Source: RGIG2161 sp964525525 (lineage in GTDB: Bacteria > Bacillota > Clostridia > Oscillospirales > CAG-272). Taken from it: a stretch of DNA of 8,644 bases. Position numbers and translations under genes: made by a program. Location of the stretch: assembly GCA_964525525.1 (NCBI GenBank), contig CAZGHD010000090.1:1-8644 (forward strand), read 5' to 3'. Positions 1-5,722 of the stretch are shown piece by piece (the stretch's first letter is position 1; each line of letters begins with the position of its first letter). Below the pieces are notes generated by a model. It was not told the DNA's origin, searched no databases, and worked only from the letters and a program-made list of their open reading frames with translations.

Positions 1-7
1 GATTACC

Positions 8-35
8 GTAGGGCGGGAGTAAACCCTCGCCCTAC
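8..35. repeat. REP-like palindrome (GTAGGGCG...CGCCCTAC)
   Basis: GTAGGGCG at 8-15 is the exact reverse complement of CGCCCTAC at 28-35, around a 12-base centre. It shares the GTAGGG(G)CG / CGCCC(C)TAC ends seen in eight other places in this window, so I treat it as a member of that dispersed family. Because both ends read as GTAGGG it is the most symmetrical copy and its orientation is ambiguous. Confidence 0.7.
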
Positions 36-110
36 AAGGTACGATATGATTTTAAACGATATTTGTAGCAATCAAACGGATTATCGCGAAACAATATTCA
101 GGGTGTTGAA

Positions 111-137
111 CGGGTCGTCGAGGACGTCGACCCCTAC
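111..137 (-). repeat. REP-like palindrome, minus orientation
   Basis: GGGTCG (112-117) pairs with CGACCC (128-133), and the element ends CCCCTAC, so the family's GTAGGGG end is on the minus strand. It lies downstream of the minus-strand U32 gene with GTAGGGG reading in that gene's sense. Together with 8-35 it forms an opposed pair about 75 bp apart. Confidence 0.6.
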
Positions 138-162
138 AACCGTATTTTGAAGTTCATATCCG

Positions 163-192
163 TTTTCAACTTTCCACTTTCCACTTTCAATT
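163..192 (-). repeat. 3'-end repeat with 7-bp tandem units
   Basis: ACTTTCC is repeated almost three times at 169-188. Read on the minus strand, the block contains AATTGAAAGTGGAAAGT, which recurs on the plus strand at 8427-8443. In both places it lies at or just after the stop codon of a gene in that gene's sense (U32 here, PBP2 there). This is a dispersed 3'-associated repeat of unknown role. Confidence 0.6.
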
Positions 193-194
193 AT

Positions 195-235
195 GGATCT
201 GAATGTTTCACGTGAAACGTGAAACATTCAGATCC
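195..235. terminator. Long perfect hairpin over the U32 stop codon
   Basis: The arms GGATCTGAATGTTTCACG (195-212) and CGTGAAACATTCAGATCC (218-235) are perfect 18-bp complements around a 5-base loop. The U32 stop codon (228-230, minus strand) is inside one arm. Position and stability suggest a transcription terminator or 3'-end stabiliser for the U32 mRNA. No T-run follows on either strand, so it is not a textbook intrinsic terminator. The core resembles parS (separate entry), which is an alternative explanation for the palindrome. Confidence 0.55.
204..219. promoter_or_regulatory. parS-like ParB/Spo0J binding site
   Basis: TGTTTCACGTGAAACG matches the widely conserved bacterial parS sequence TGTTTCACGTGAAACA at 15 of 16 positions. 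The half-site GTGAAAC is then tandemly repeated (212-218, then 219-225 followed by the expected A at 226). It therefore looks like a parS palindrome with one 7-bp half-site duplicated, embedded in the larger hairpin. Binding by ParB is inferred from sequence only; no parAB genes are in the window. Confidence 0.45.
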
Positions 236-2267
236 TTCTAACCTGCCCTTTCGGTTTCTCGTTATTTTTATAATTTTCTATAACCTCGGCGGCTTGTTCT
301 CTCGTTTCGGTCGTGAATGTGAAAAGTCTGCCGTTTATCCGATATTTTTCAAGCTCGCCCTGTCTGTCCGCCATATAGGTCGGCACGCTGTTGAAAATTT
401 CGGTGCGGTGATTTCTCTCTGTATGATCTTTCGGGGTGGGAGGAAGCGGCAGGACGGGAAATTTTACTCCCATTCGGTCGGTCAGCTCTCCGCGTCCCGA
501 GCATCCGCGTCCGCACGGCGACAGCTCGGAAAGCACGCATTTTTCGGTCAGCATCAGGGTGGTTCTGCCGTATACCGGCAGGAAAGTCTGCCCGCCGACG
601 TCCCGTGCCTGCGGTAATTTTAACTCCGGGGACAGGGTGAGTGCGACTCCTCGCTCCTGCCACAGCGCGGCGGTGTCCGAGTTTGTGACGTTCAGGCGAG
701 TTCCGCCGAAAATTTCCAGCCCCTTGTCCTTTACCATCTCATACTGCGCCGCGTTCTCTATCATCACACGCTTCGCGCCCGCAGCGATCGCCGCGTCAAG
801 CGATTTTTCCGCATTTTCATGCTCGTGCGGGAATATCACCGGAGGCAGGATCACTCCGTCCGCCTCGCTTGAGTATGCATACAGCGGGAGGAATATCGCG
901 TCGAAAAATTCGTGCGCGCCCTGCGGAATTTGCGATTTTGAGCGGAAAACTGCAATATTTTGTGCTTTTTCGTCGTTTTTCTTAGGGATTTTTGCAAAAT
1001 CGAGTTTTTCGGGGAGCGGTTCGGGAGTTATCCTCTCGTCCGATTTTTTCGCCTCAAGCGCCGCGATCGCCGCGCGGCGAAGCTCGTTGAGTGCGGAGAT
1101 CGGGATCATCACGCCCGCATCAAGCTCGACCTCGATTTTTGCGGGGGAATACACCGTCTGCCCGAGCTTTGAAAGCGAACGCTCCACCGTTTCATCAGAG
1201 AGCGGTGCGGTGCGTGCCGCGTCGCATACCGCGCCGGTGACCGACGCTCTTACGCCCGATGCGCTTACCGTCAGCTCGGACGGCGCGCCGAGCTTCAGCT
1301 TTGCTGACATTTCTATCGGAATCTTGCGCGTGATTCCTTTAAATTCCGCGATTTTCGCGGTTTTTTCCTTATCTTTATCCGATCTTACGCCCAGCATTGC
1401 GTGTGAAATTCTACCTGTATAGTACACATCTGTAAACCCACCTCGCGAGAACAGAGATTCAAGCTCTCTGACCTCCTCGTCGGTCGCAATTCTGCCCTCG
1501 TCAAGCAGTCGGCGGTAGATGCTTGTGACCCCGTAAACGTACTCGGGAGCCTTCATTCTTCCCTCTATCTTGAGCGACGCCGCGCCGCCCTCGATTACCG
1601 ATGGAATATGGCGTGCGAGCGACAAGTCCTTTAAGCTGAGCGGGTATTTTCCGCCGTACGGAAGTCGGCACGGCTGGGCGCACTCGCCTCGGTTTCCGCT
1701 TCTGCCGCCGATCTGCGAGCTCATCAGGCACTGCCCCGACACGGACACGCAGAGTGCGCCGTGAACAAACTGTTCTATTTCGATAGGAGACTCGGCGCAG
1801 ATCTCCCCTATATCCGCCTGCCCGAGCTCGCGTGCGATCACCATTCGCGAAAATCCGAGCGACGCGAAAAATCTTGCCGCGGCGGCGTTGTGGCCGCTTG
1901 CCTGCGTACTTGCGTGGAGCGGCAGTTCGGGAATGTATTTTCTTGCCAGAGCCGCCGCGCCGAGGTCAGCCGTGATTATCGCGTCCGCGCCCGACTGTGC
2001 CGCCGAGTACGCGGTGCGCAGCCATTCCTCGCGCTCGCGGTCGTAGACGAGGGTATTCAGGGTGACGTACACCTTTACCCCGTACGCGTGGGCGAGTGCG
2101 GCGGCGGAGGCGAGATCCTCGGGGGAGAAATTTTTGGCGTAGGCTCTTGCGCCGAAGGCGGAAAGCCCGAGATATACGGCGTCGGCTCCGCCCTCGATTG
2201 CGGCCTCAAGCGCGTCGGGCGAGCCTGCGGGGGCGAGAAGTTCGGGGAGTTTTCGGGAATTTTTCAT
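228..2267 (-). CDS. Long-form U32 family protein (RlhA/collagenase-like)
   Basis: 679 aa. The N-terminal U32 core opens with PELLAPAGSPDALEAAIEGGADAVY (split here as residues 8-17 and 18-32). The family signature lies at 165-183 (EQFVHGALC, then GQCLMS). Four cysteines, C173, C180, C196 and C200, lie in the region where U32 proteins such as UbiU/UbiV and TrhP hold a [4Fe-4S] cluster. A middle segment (about 290-410, with FSRGGFTDVYY) resembles the DUF3656-type domain of RlhA. The C-terminal part has a second cysteine group (C577, C585, C589) and NSVPTYMADRQ. Known relatives use prephenate and iron-sulfur clusters to hydroxylate 23S rRNA or tRNA; several were annotated as collagenase-like peptidases. 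The length is close to E. coli RlhA (about 650 aa), but I cannot separate RlhA from related clostridial U32 paralogues. The start is well supported: AAGGAG at 2273-2278 is 5 bases from the ATG. It is transcribed alone, away from RAYT/proB. Confidence 0.9.
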   Translation of the reverse strand: MKNSRKLPELLAPAGSPDALEAAIEGGADAVYLGLSAFGARAYAKNFSPEDLASAAALAHAYGVKVYVTLNTLVYDREREEWLRTAYSAAQSGADAIITADLGAAALARKYIPELPLHASTQASGHNAAAARFFASLGFSRMVIARELGQADIGEICAESPIEIEQFVHGALCVSVSGQCLMSSQIGGRSGNRGECAQPCRLPYGGKYPLSLKDLSLARHIPSVIEGGAASLKIEGRMKAPEYVYGVTSIYRRLLDEGRIATDEEVRELESLFSRGGFTDVYYTGRISHAMLGVRSDKDKEKTAKIAEFKGITRKIPIEMSAKLKLGAPSELTVSASGVRASVTGAVCDAARTAPLSDETVERSLSKLGQTVYSPAKIEVELDAGVMIPISALNELRRAAIAALEAKKSDERITPEPLPEKLDFAKIPKKNDEKAQNIAVFRSKSQIPQGAHEFFDAIFLPLYAYSSEADGVILPPVIFPHEHENAEKSLDAAIAAGAKRVMIENAAQYEMVKDKGLEIFGGTRLNVTNSDTAALWQERGVALTLSPELKLPQARDVGGQTFLPVYGRTTLMLTEKCVLSELSPCGRGCSGRGELTDRMGVKFPVLPLPPTPKDHTERNHRTEIFNSVPTYMADRQGELEKYRINGRLFTFTTETREQAAEVIENYKNNEKPKGQVRRI

Positions 2268-2295
2268 GGTGACTCCTTAAAATGGGGGATTTGTG

Positions 2296-2324
2296 TTGTT
2301 TTTTTTATGCGGGCGTGTTATAAT
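2296..2324 (+). promoter_or_regulatory. Candidate promoter for RAYT1-proB
   Basis: A perfect TATAAT at 2319-2324 is preceded by TTGTTT at 2296-2301 with a 17-base spacer. The -35 is weak (3/6). It overlaps the transcribed leader of the divergent U32 gene. It would give a leader of about 60 nt before RAYT1. It may originally have served proB directly, before the RAYT gene lay between them; that history is inference. Confidence 0.4.
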
Positions 2325-2350
2325 TATAGTGAGGTAGTTTTTATATCTAT

Positions 2351-2379
2351 ATTATAATATATCTTTTCGTAAATTTCAA
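2351..2379 (-). promoter_or_regulatory. Sigma-A-like promoter of the U32 gene
   Basis: On the minus strand, TTGAAA (2379-2374) is followed after exactly 17 bases by TATAAT (2356-2351). These match the -35 and -10 consensus at 5/6 and 6/6. Transcription would start near 2344 and give a leader of about 77 nt before the U32 ATG. The -35 box lies 15 bp outside the RAYT copy 1 start codon. Confidence 0.65.
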
Positions 2380-2393
2380 CGGTGGGTGGCAAA

Positions 2394-2882
2394 ATGGAAG
2401 ATCAATTACCGAAGAGGAAACGAACCCGTTTGGAAAATTTTGATTATAGTTTGCCCGGTGCGTGTTTCGTGACGGTTTGTACGCACGGGCGCGAGAATAT
2501 CCTATCAAATGTAGGGGCGATCATTGATCGCCCGCCGGAAATTATATTATCACCATACGGAAAAATCGTTGAGGATGCGATTAACAATATTTCAAAAACA
2601 TACCCCGCGTTGTCGGTAGAAAATTACGTTATTATGCCGAATCATATTCATTTGTTGTTGTTTATACACGCGGATGAAAACGGGCGACCAATGGTCGCCC
2701 CTACAGTGTCAAGGATTGTGCAGCAAATGAAAGGTTACGTTACAAAACGCATTGGCCGCTCTATCTGGCAAAAATCATTTCACGATCACGTAATACGGGG
2801 CGGTGACGATTACGTCGAACATCAAAAATACATCCTCGACAACCCGATGAAGTGGCAATTTGATGAGCTTTACTCAGAATAG
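2394..2882 (+). CDS. REP-associated tyrosine transposase (RAYT), copy 1
   Basis: 162 aa HUH/Y1 (IS200-like) single-strand transposase domain. MPNHIHLLL at 81-89 supplies the HUH pair H84/H86. The C-terminal HVIRGGDDYVEHQKYILDNP (132-151) carries candidate nucleophile tyrosines, Y146 and less likely Y140. The N-terminal PKRKRTRLENFDYS...G.CFVTVCT is typical of RAYT/TnpA-REP proteins. Start: an in-frame GTG at 2382 would add four residues, but ATG 2394 aligns with the start of copy 2. A weak GGTGG precedes it. Codon use is AT-richer than the neighbours (many TTG and TTA leucines), consistent with a foreign origin. It ends 16 bp before proB, just upstream of proB's Shine-Dalgarno. It is intact, with no flanking IS ends and no TnpB. 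RAYTs are known to act on REP palindromes; whether this one is mobile is unproven. Confidence 0.88.
   Translation: MEDQLPKRKRTRLENFDYSLPGACFVTVCTHGRENILSNVGAIIDRPPEIILSPYGKIVEDAINNISKTYPALSVENYVIMPNHIHLLLFIHADENGRPMVAPTVSRIVQQMKGYVTKRIGRSIWQKSFHDHVIRGGDDYVEHQKYILDNPMKWQFDELYSE
2511..2534 (+). repeat. In-frame REP-like palindrome inside RAYT1
   Basis: GTAGGGGCG opens the element and GGGCGATCATTGATCGCCC (2515-2533) is palindromic except for its central base. It encodes RAYT residues from V40 to R46 (VGAIIDR). It has the same ends and orientation as the intergenic plus-oriented copies at 3717 and 8466. Confidence 0.75.
2681..2704 (-). repeat. In-frame REP-like palindrome inside RAYT1, inverted
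   Basis: GGGCGACCAATGGTCGCCC (2682-2700) is palindromic except for its centre and ends CCCCTAC. It encodes GRPMVAP (residues 97-103). It differs in one central base from the intergenic palindrome at 8599-8617. With 2511-2534 it forms opposed 10-bp ends GTAGGGGCGA / TCGCCCCTAC around the HUH-coding segment. Confidence 0.75.
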
Positions 2883-2898
2883 ATAAAGGAGAAATAAA

Positions 2899-3702
2899 AT
2901 GTACATAACACCTGACAGCAAGCGAATAGTCGTAAAAATAGGCACGTCTACCCTGACGCATCCGTCGGGAGCCTTAAATCTGCGCCGTATTGAGCACTAT
3001 GCGCGCGTCATTTCCGACATAAAAAACAGCGGTTACGAGGTCATCCTTGTGTCCAGCGGCGCGGTCTCTGCGGGAATCTCCCGCCTCTCCCTTGACCACC
3101 GCCCCCGCACTCCCGAGGAAAAGCAGGCTCTTGCCGCGGTTGGGCAGTCAGAGCTGATGAACATTTACAGCAGATATTTCGCGTCCTACGGGCACACCGT
3201 CGGGCAGATCCTTATGACACGCGACGTCGTTGACTACACTCTGCGCCGCGCCGCGACCGAGAACACCTTCTCCCAGCTGCTTTCTCTGCGCTGTATTCCG
3301 ATCGTCAACGAGAACGACTCGGTATCCTCCGAGGAGCTGCGCGAGGAGGACAATTACGGCGCGAACGACACTCTTTCCGCTTACGTTGCGATCATCGCGC
3401 GCGCTGATCTGATAGTGAATCTCAGCGACATTGACGGTCTTTACGACAGCGATCCGCACGAAAACCGCGAGGCGCACCTGATCTCGAGAATCGACGAGAT
3501 AAACGACGAGATAATGAGGATCGCCGGCGGCGCGGGAACTGAGCGCGGCACCGGCGGAATGCTTGCGAAGCTCCGCGCGGCGCGTCTCGCGACTGCGGCG
3601 GGAATCCCGATGTGCATCGTCAACGGTAAGGATCCCGACATTCTTTACGACATAGTTGACGGCGGCGAGCCGGGTACGTTTTTTCCGGCGAAGAAGGGTT
3701 GA
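2899..3702 (+). CDS. proB: Glutamate 5-kinase (no PUA domain)
   Basis: 267 aa amino-acid kinase fold. The enzyme phosphorylates L-glutamate with ATP to glutamyl 5-phosphate, the first step of proline synthesis, in the cytoplasm. Visible motifs are VVKIGTSTLT (11-20, ATP/phosphate loop), SSGAVSAG (52-59), IVNENDSVS (135-143, glutamate site), YGANDTLSAYVA (153-164), SDIDGLYDSDP (176-186) and GTGGMLAKL (217-225). It ends at GTFFP, so the C-terminal PUA domain of the 367-aa E. coli enzyme is absent. Short forms of about 260 aa are common, so this is not a truncation. The start is supported by AAAGGAG at 2885-2891, 7 bases before the ATG. Proline feedback inhibition of the kinase is a known family property; no riboswitch or T-box is visible here. 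It is separated from proA by repeats. Confidence 0.96.
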   Translation: MYITPDSKRIVVKIGTSTLTHPSGALNLRRIEHYARVISDIKNSGYEVILVSSGAVSAGISRLSLDHRPRTPEEKQALAAVGQSELMNIYSRYFASYGHTVGQILMTRDVVDYTLRRAATENTFSQLLSLRCIPIVNENDSVSSEELREEDNYGANDTLSAYVAIIARADLIVNLSDIDGLYDSDPHENREAHLISRIDEINDEIMRIAGGAGTERGTGGMLAKLRAARLATAAGIPMCIVNGKDPDILYDIVDGGEPGTFFPAKKG

Positions 3703-3716
3703 GGTTGATTAATCTT

Positions 3717-3759
3717 GTAGGGGCGATGGAATGAACTCCGTTCATTCACGAATCGCCCG
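3717..3759 (+). repeat. REP-like palindrome with nested hairpin
   Basis: The outer arms GGGCGAT (3721-3727) and ATCGCCC (3752-3758) enclose a second perfect hairpin, GAATGAAC / GTTCATTC (3729-3736 and 3740-3747) with a TCC loop. It starts GTAGGGGCG like the other copies. It lies 14 bases after the proB stop, so its RNA form could also act as a 3'-end structure for proB. Confidence 0.72.
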
Positions 3760-3800
3760 TAATTTCAAACGAATTATATATGAATAAAAATGGCGGGATA

Positions 3801-3874
3801 AACAATCCCTCCGTCAAAACCTACGGTTTTGACACCTCCTGATTTGCGTAGCAAAGCCATACACAAAGGGAGGC
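3801..3874 (+). repeat. CCCTCCGTC...GGGAGGC dispersed element, long form
   Basis: It begins AACAATCCCTCCGTC and ends AAGGGAGGC, as does 8514-8566. Inside are a 9-bp hairpin GTCAAAACC / GGTTTTGAC (3813-3833), a 5-bp hairpin TTTGC / GCAAA (3843-3855), and outer CCTCC / GGAGG pairing (3835-3839 with 3869-3873). The following bases (ATTTGAAACTCCGCGAAC, then AAAACGGGCGG to about 3910) also match the downstream flank of the other copy, including what looks like a degraded minus-oriented REP. No gene is visible in the 3703-3947 gap. Confidence 0.7.
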
Positions 3875-3947
3875 GAATATCATTTGAAACTCCGCGAACA
3901 AAACGGGCGGAAACAGGCTAAACCAATGCGCTTTAATGGAGGAAAAC

Positions 3948-5204
3948 ATGAAAAATAACATAATGGAAAAGGTAAGAGATCTTTGCACCGCGGCGCGGAA
4001 AGCCGTTCCCAGCCTTGCGGCGGCATCGGACAAGCAGAAAAACGACGCTCTTATGACCATCGCGAACGCTTTGCGCCATAACGCGGACAGAATAATCGAG
4101 GCAAACAAGAAGGATCTCGCATCGGCTGAGGCAAACGGAGTCGCACCCCATATGCTCGACCGTCTGGCACTCAGCGAGGCGCGTATCGATGGGATCGCCT
4201 CTGCTATCGAGGAGGTTGCCGCTCTGCCGTCTCCTATCGGCTCGGGCAGCGTTTCGGTGCGCCCGAACGGGCTTCGCATCCGTCACACCCGAGTTCCGCT
4301 CGGGGTTATCGGTATGATCTACGAGGCGCGCCCCAACGTCACCGCCGACGCGGCGGCGCTGTGCATCAAGACCGGCAACGCGGTCGTGCTTCGCGGCGGA
4401 AAAGAGGCTATCCAGACCAACCGCGCGATAGTTGAGATAATCCGCGTGTCCCTTTACACCTCGGGTATCTCTCCTGACGCGGTCTGCCTGATAGAGTCCA
4501 CCGAGCGCGAGAGCTCGACAGCTCTTATGCAGATGCGCGGGTACATCGACCTGCTTATCCCGCGCGGCGGCAAGGGACTTATTCGCAGCGTGGTTGAAAA
4601 CGCGACCGTTCCCGTGATCGAGACGGGTGCGGGCAACTGCCATCTTTACGTTGACTCCTCGGCCGATCTTGACCTCGCTCTGTGCGTGGCGATCAACGCG
4701 AAGACCTCGCGTCCGTCTGTTTGCAACGCGATAGAGACTTTGCTGGTTCACAAGTCGGTGGCGGGCGAATTTCTCCCGAAATTCTACGCCGCGACCCGCG
4801 AATTTTCCCTTGAAATAAGGGGTTGCGAGGCGACCTGCGCGATCCTGCCGAACGTGATTCCCGCGACAGAGGAGGACTACGACACCGAGTACGACGACAT
4901 GATAATCGCGGTGCGGGTGGTGGATTCTCTTGACGCGGCGATCGAGCATATCAGGAAGTACTCGACCGGCCACAGCGAGGCGATAATGACAAATGATATT
5001 CGCGCGGCCGAGCGTTTCACCTCCGAGATCGACGCGGCGGCGCTGTACGTCAATGCGTCCACGAGATTTACCGACGGCGGCGAGTTTGGCCTCGGCGCGG
5101 AGATCGGAATTTCCACCCAGAAATTGCACGTCAGAGGCCCGATGGGTCTTGCGGCGTTGACGACCGATAAATACGTGATAGAGGGTTCGGGGCAGGTTAG
5201 GTAA
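3948..5204 (+). CDS. proA: Gamma-glutamyl phosphate reductase
   Basis: 418 aa aldehyde-dehydrogenase-fold enzyme. It reduces glutamyl 5-phosphate with NADPH to glutamate 5-semialdehyde, the second step of proline synthesis after ProB. Family sequence includes VPLGVIGMIYEARPNVT (116-132), KTGNAVVLRGGKEA (141-154), LLIPRGGKG (202-210) and RPSVCNAIETLL with the catalytic cysteine at C259. The length matches the family (about 415-420). Start: an in-frame ATG at 3936 would add MEEN, but its bases lie within the Shine-Dalgarno TGGAGGA (3937-3943), so ATG 3948, 5 bases after GGAGG, is preferred. The TAA stop shares one base with the ATG of RAYT copy 2 (TAATG). The 245-bp gap from proB, filled with repeats, is unusual for a proBA pair. 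Confidence 0.96.
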   Translation: MKNNIMEKVRDLCTAARKAVPSLAAASDKQKNDALMTIANALRHNADRIIEANKKDLASAEANGVAPHMLDRLALSEARIDGIASAIEEVAALPSPIGSGSVSVRPNGLRIRHTRVPLGVIGMIYEARPNVTADAAALCIKTGNAVVLRGGKEAIQTNRAIVEIIRVSLYTSGISPDAVCLIESTERESSTALMQMRGYIDLLIPRGGKGLIRSVVENATVPVIETGAGNCHLYVDSSADLDLALCVAINAKTSRPSVCNAIETLLVHKSVAGEFLPKFYAATREFSLEIRGCEATCAILPNVIPATEEDYDTEYDDMIIAVRVVDSLDAAIEHIRKYSTGHSEAIMTNDIRAAERFTSEIDAAALYVNASTRFTDGGEFGLGAEIGISTQKLHVRGPMGLAALTTDKYVIEGSGQVR

Positions 5205-5692
5205 TGCAAGACGATTTACCGAAGAGGAAACGAACCCGTTTGGAAAATTTTGATTATAGTTTGCCCGGTGCGTGTTTCGTGACGGTTTGTACGCACGGGC
5301 GCGAGAATATCCTATCAAATGTAGGGGCGATCATTGATCGCCCGCCGGAAATTATATTATCACCATACGGAAAAATCGTTGAGGATGCGATTAACAATAT
5401 TTCAAAAACATACCCCGCGTTGTCGGTAGAAAATTACGTTATTATGCCGAATCATATTCATTTGTTGTTGTTTATACACGCGGATGAAAACGGGCGACCA
5501 ATGGTCGCCCCTACAGTGTCAAGGATTGTGCAGCAAATGAAAGGTTACGTTACAAAACGCATTGGCCGCTCTATCTGGCAAAAATCATTTCACGATCACG
5601 TAATACGGGGCGGTGACGATTACGTCGAACATCAAAAATACATCCTCGACAACCCGATGAAGTGGCAATTTGATGAGCTTTACGTCGATTGA
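5204..5692 (+). CDS. REP-associated tyrosine transposase (RAYT), copy 2
   Basis: 162 aa, the same protein as copy 1 except at the ends: it begins MQDDL instead of MEDQL and ends YVD instead of YSE. HUH residues H84/H86 and candidate catalytic Y146 are unchanged and the frame is intact. Its ATG overlaps the proA stop (TAATG), an arrangement typical of translational coupling, and no separate Shine-Dalgarno of its own is clear. It lies 30 bp upstream of mreD and 18 bp from mreD's ribosome site. Its AT-rich codon use contrasts with proA and mreD. The exact identity to copy 1 implies recent duplication, transposition or gene conversion. Confidence 0.88.
   Translation: MQDDLPKRKRTRLENFDYSLPGACFVTVCTHGRENILSNVGAIIDRPPEIILSPYGKIVEDAINNISKTYPALSVENYVIMPNHIHLLLFIHADENGRPMVAPTVSRIVQQMKGYVTKRIGRSIWQKSFHDHVIRGGDDYVEHQKYILDNPMKWQFDELYVD
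5321..5344 (+). repeat. In-frame REP-like palindrome inside RAYT2
   Basis: Same sequence as 2511-2534, with palindrome core 5325-5343, encoding VGAIIDR of the transposase. Confidence 0.75.
5491..5514 (-). repeat. In-frame REP-like palindrome inside RAYT2, inverted
   Basis: Same sequence as 2681-2704, with palindrome core 5492-5510, encoding GRPMVAP. It opposes 5321-5344 across the HUH-coding segment. Confidence 0.75.
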
Positions 5693-5722
5693 ATTTTTAA
5701 ACCCCGCGAAAGGAGAAAAACC

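Larger units (their letters stand above)
2406..2873 (+). repeat. 468-bp exact direct repeat, copy 1
   Basis: By direct comparison this block is identical to 5216-5683 (constant offset 2810). It covers RAYT codons 5-160. The first four codons and the last two codons plus stop differ, and flanking DNA is unrelated. Together the two copies bracket proB-proA in direct orientation. Confidence 0.93.
5216..5683 (+). repeat. 468-bp exact direct repeat, copy 2
   Basis: Identical base for base to 2406-2873. On its left is the proA terminus; on its right is the leader of mreD. No target-site duplication or terminal inverted repeat is visible at its edges. Confidence 0.93.

Noticed and set aside
436..1422. 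Long plus-strand open frame of 328 aa
   Set aside because: It is antisense to the U32 gene, has serine/alanine-rich low-complexity composition, no ribosome site and no recognisable domain. It is a by-product of GC-rich codon bias.
2382..2393. GTG start adding four residues to RAYT1
   Set aside because: The next ATG (2394) aligns with the start of the identical copy 2, and the GTG lies within the purine-rich leader.
2268..2898. Riboswitch or T-box controlling proB
   Set aside because: No T-box consensus, specifier structure or terminator/antiterminator pair seen upstream. The leader is short and then occupied by the RAYT gene.
2899..3702. proB as a truncated pseudogene because the PUA domain is missing
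   Set aside because: All catalytic motifs are intact, it ends naturally at a GTFFP segment, and PUA-less glutamate kinases of this length are common.
3936..3947. Upstream ATG adding MEEN to ProA
   Set aside because: This ATG lies in the Shine-Dalgarno TGGAGGA that correctly spaces to ATG 3948.
3933..5318. Minus-strand open frame of 461 aa opposite proA and RAYT2
   Set aside because: The translation is rich in Arg/His/Val with no motif, and proA on the other strand is unmistakable.
2406..5683. Assembly artefact creating the second RAYT copy
   Set aside because: Not fully excluded. However, both copies have distinct start and end codons and flank different intact genes with proper ribosome sites, which a simple duplication artefact would not produce. 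A misjoin at the repeat would still need long reads to rule out.
2394..5692. Complete IS200/IS605-type insertion sequence
   Set aside because: No TnpB/IscB partner, no conserved subterminal hairpins outside the ORF and no shared flanks between copies. RAYT fits better.
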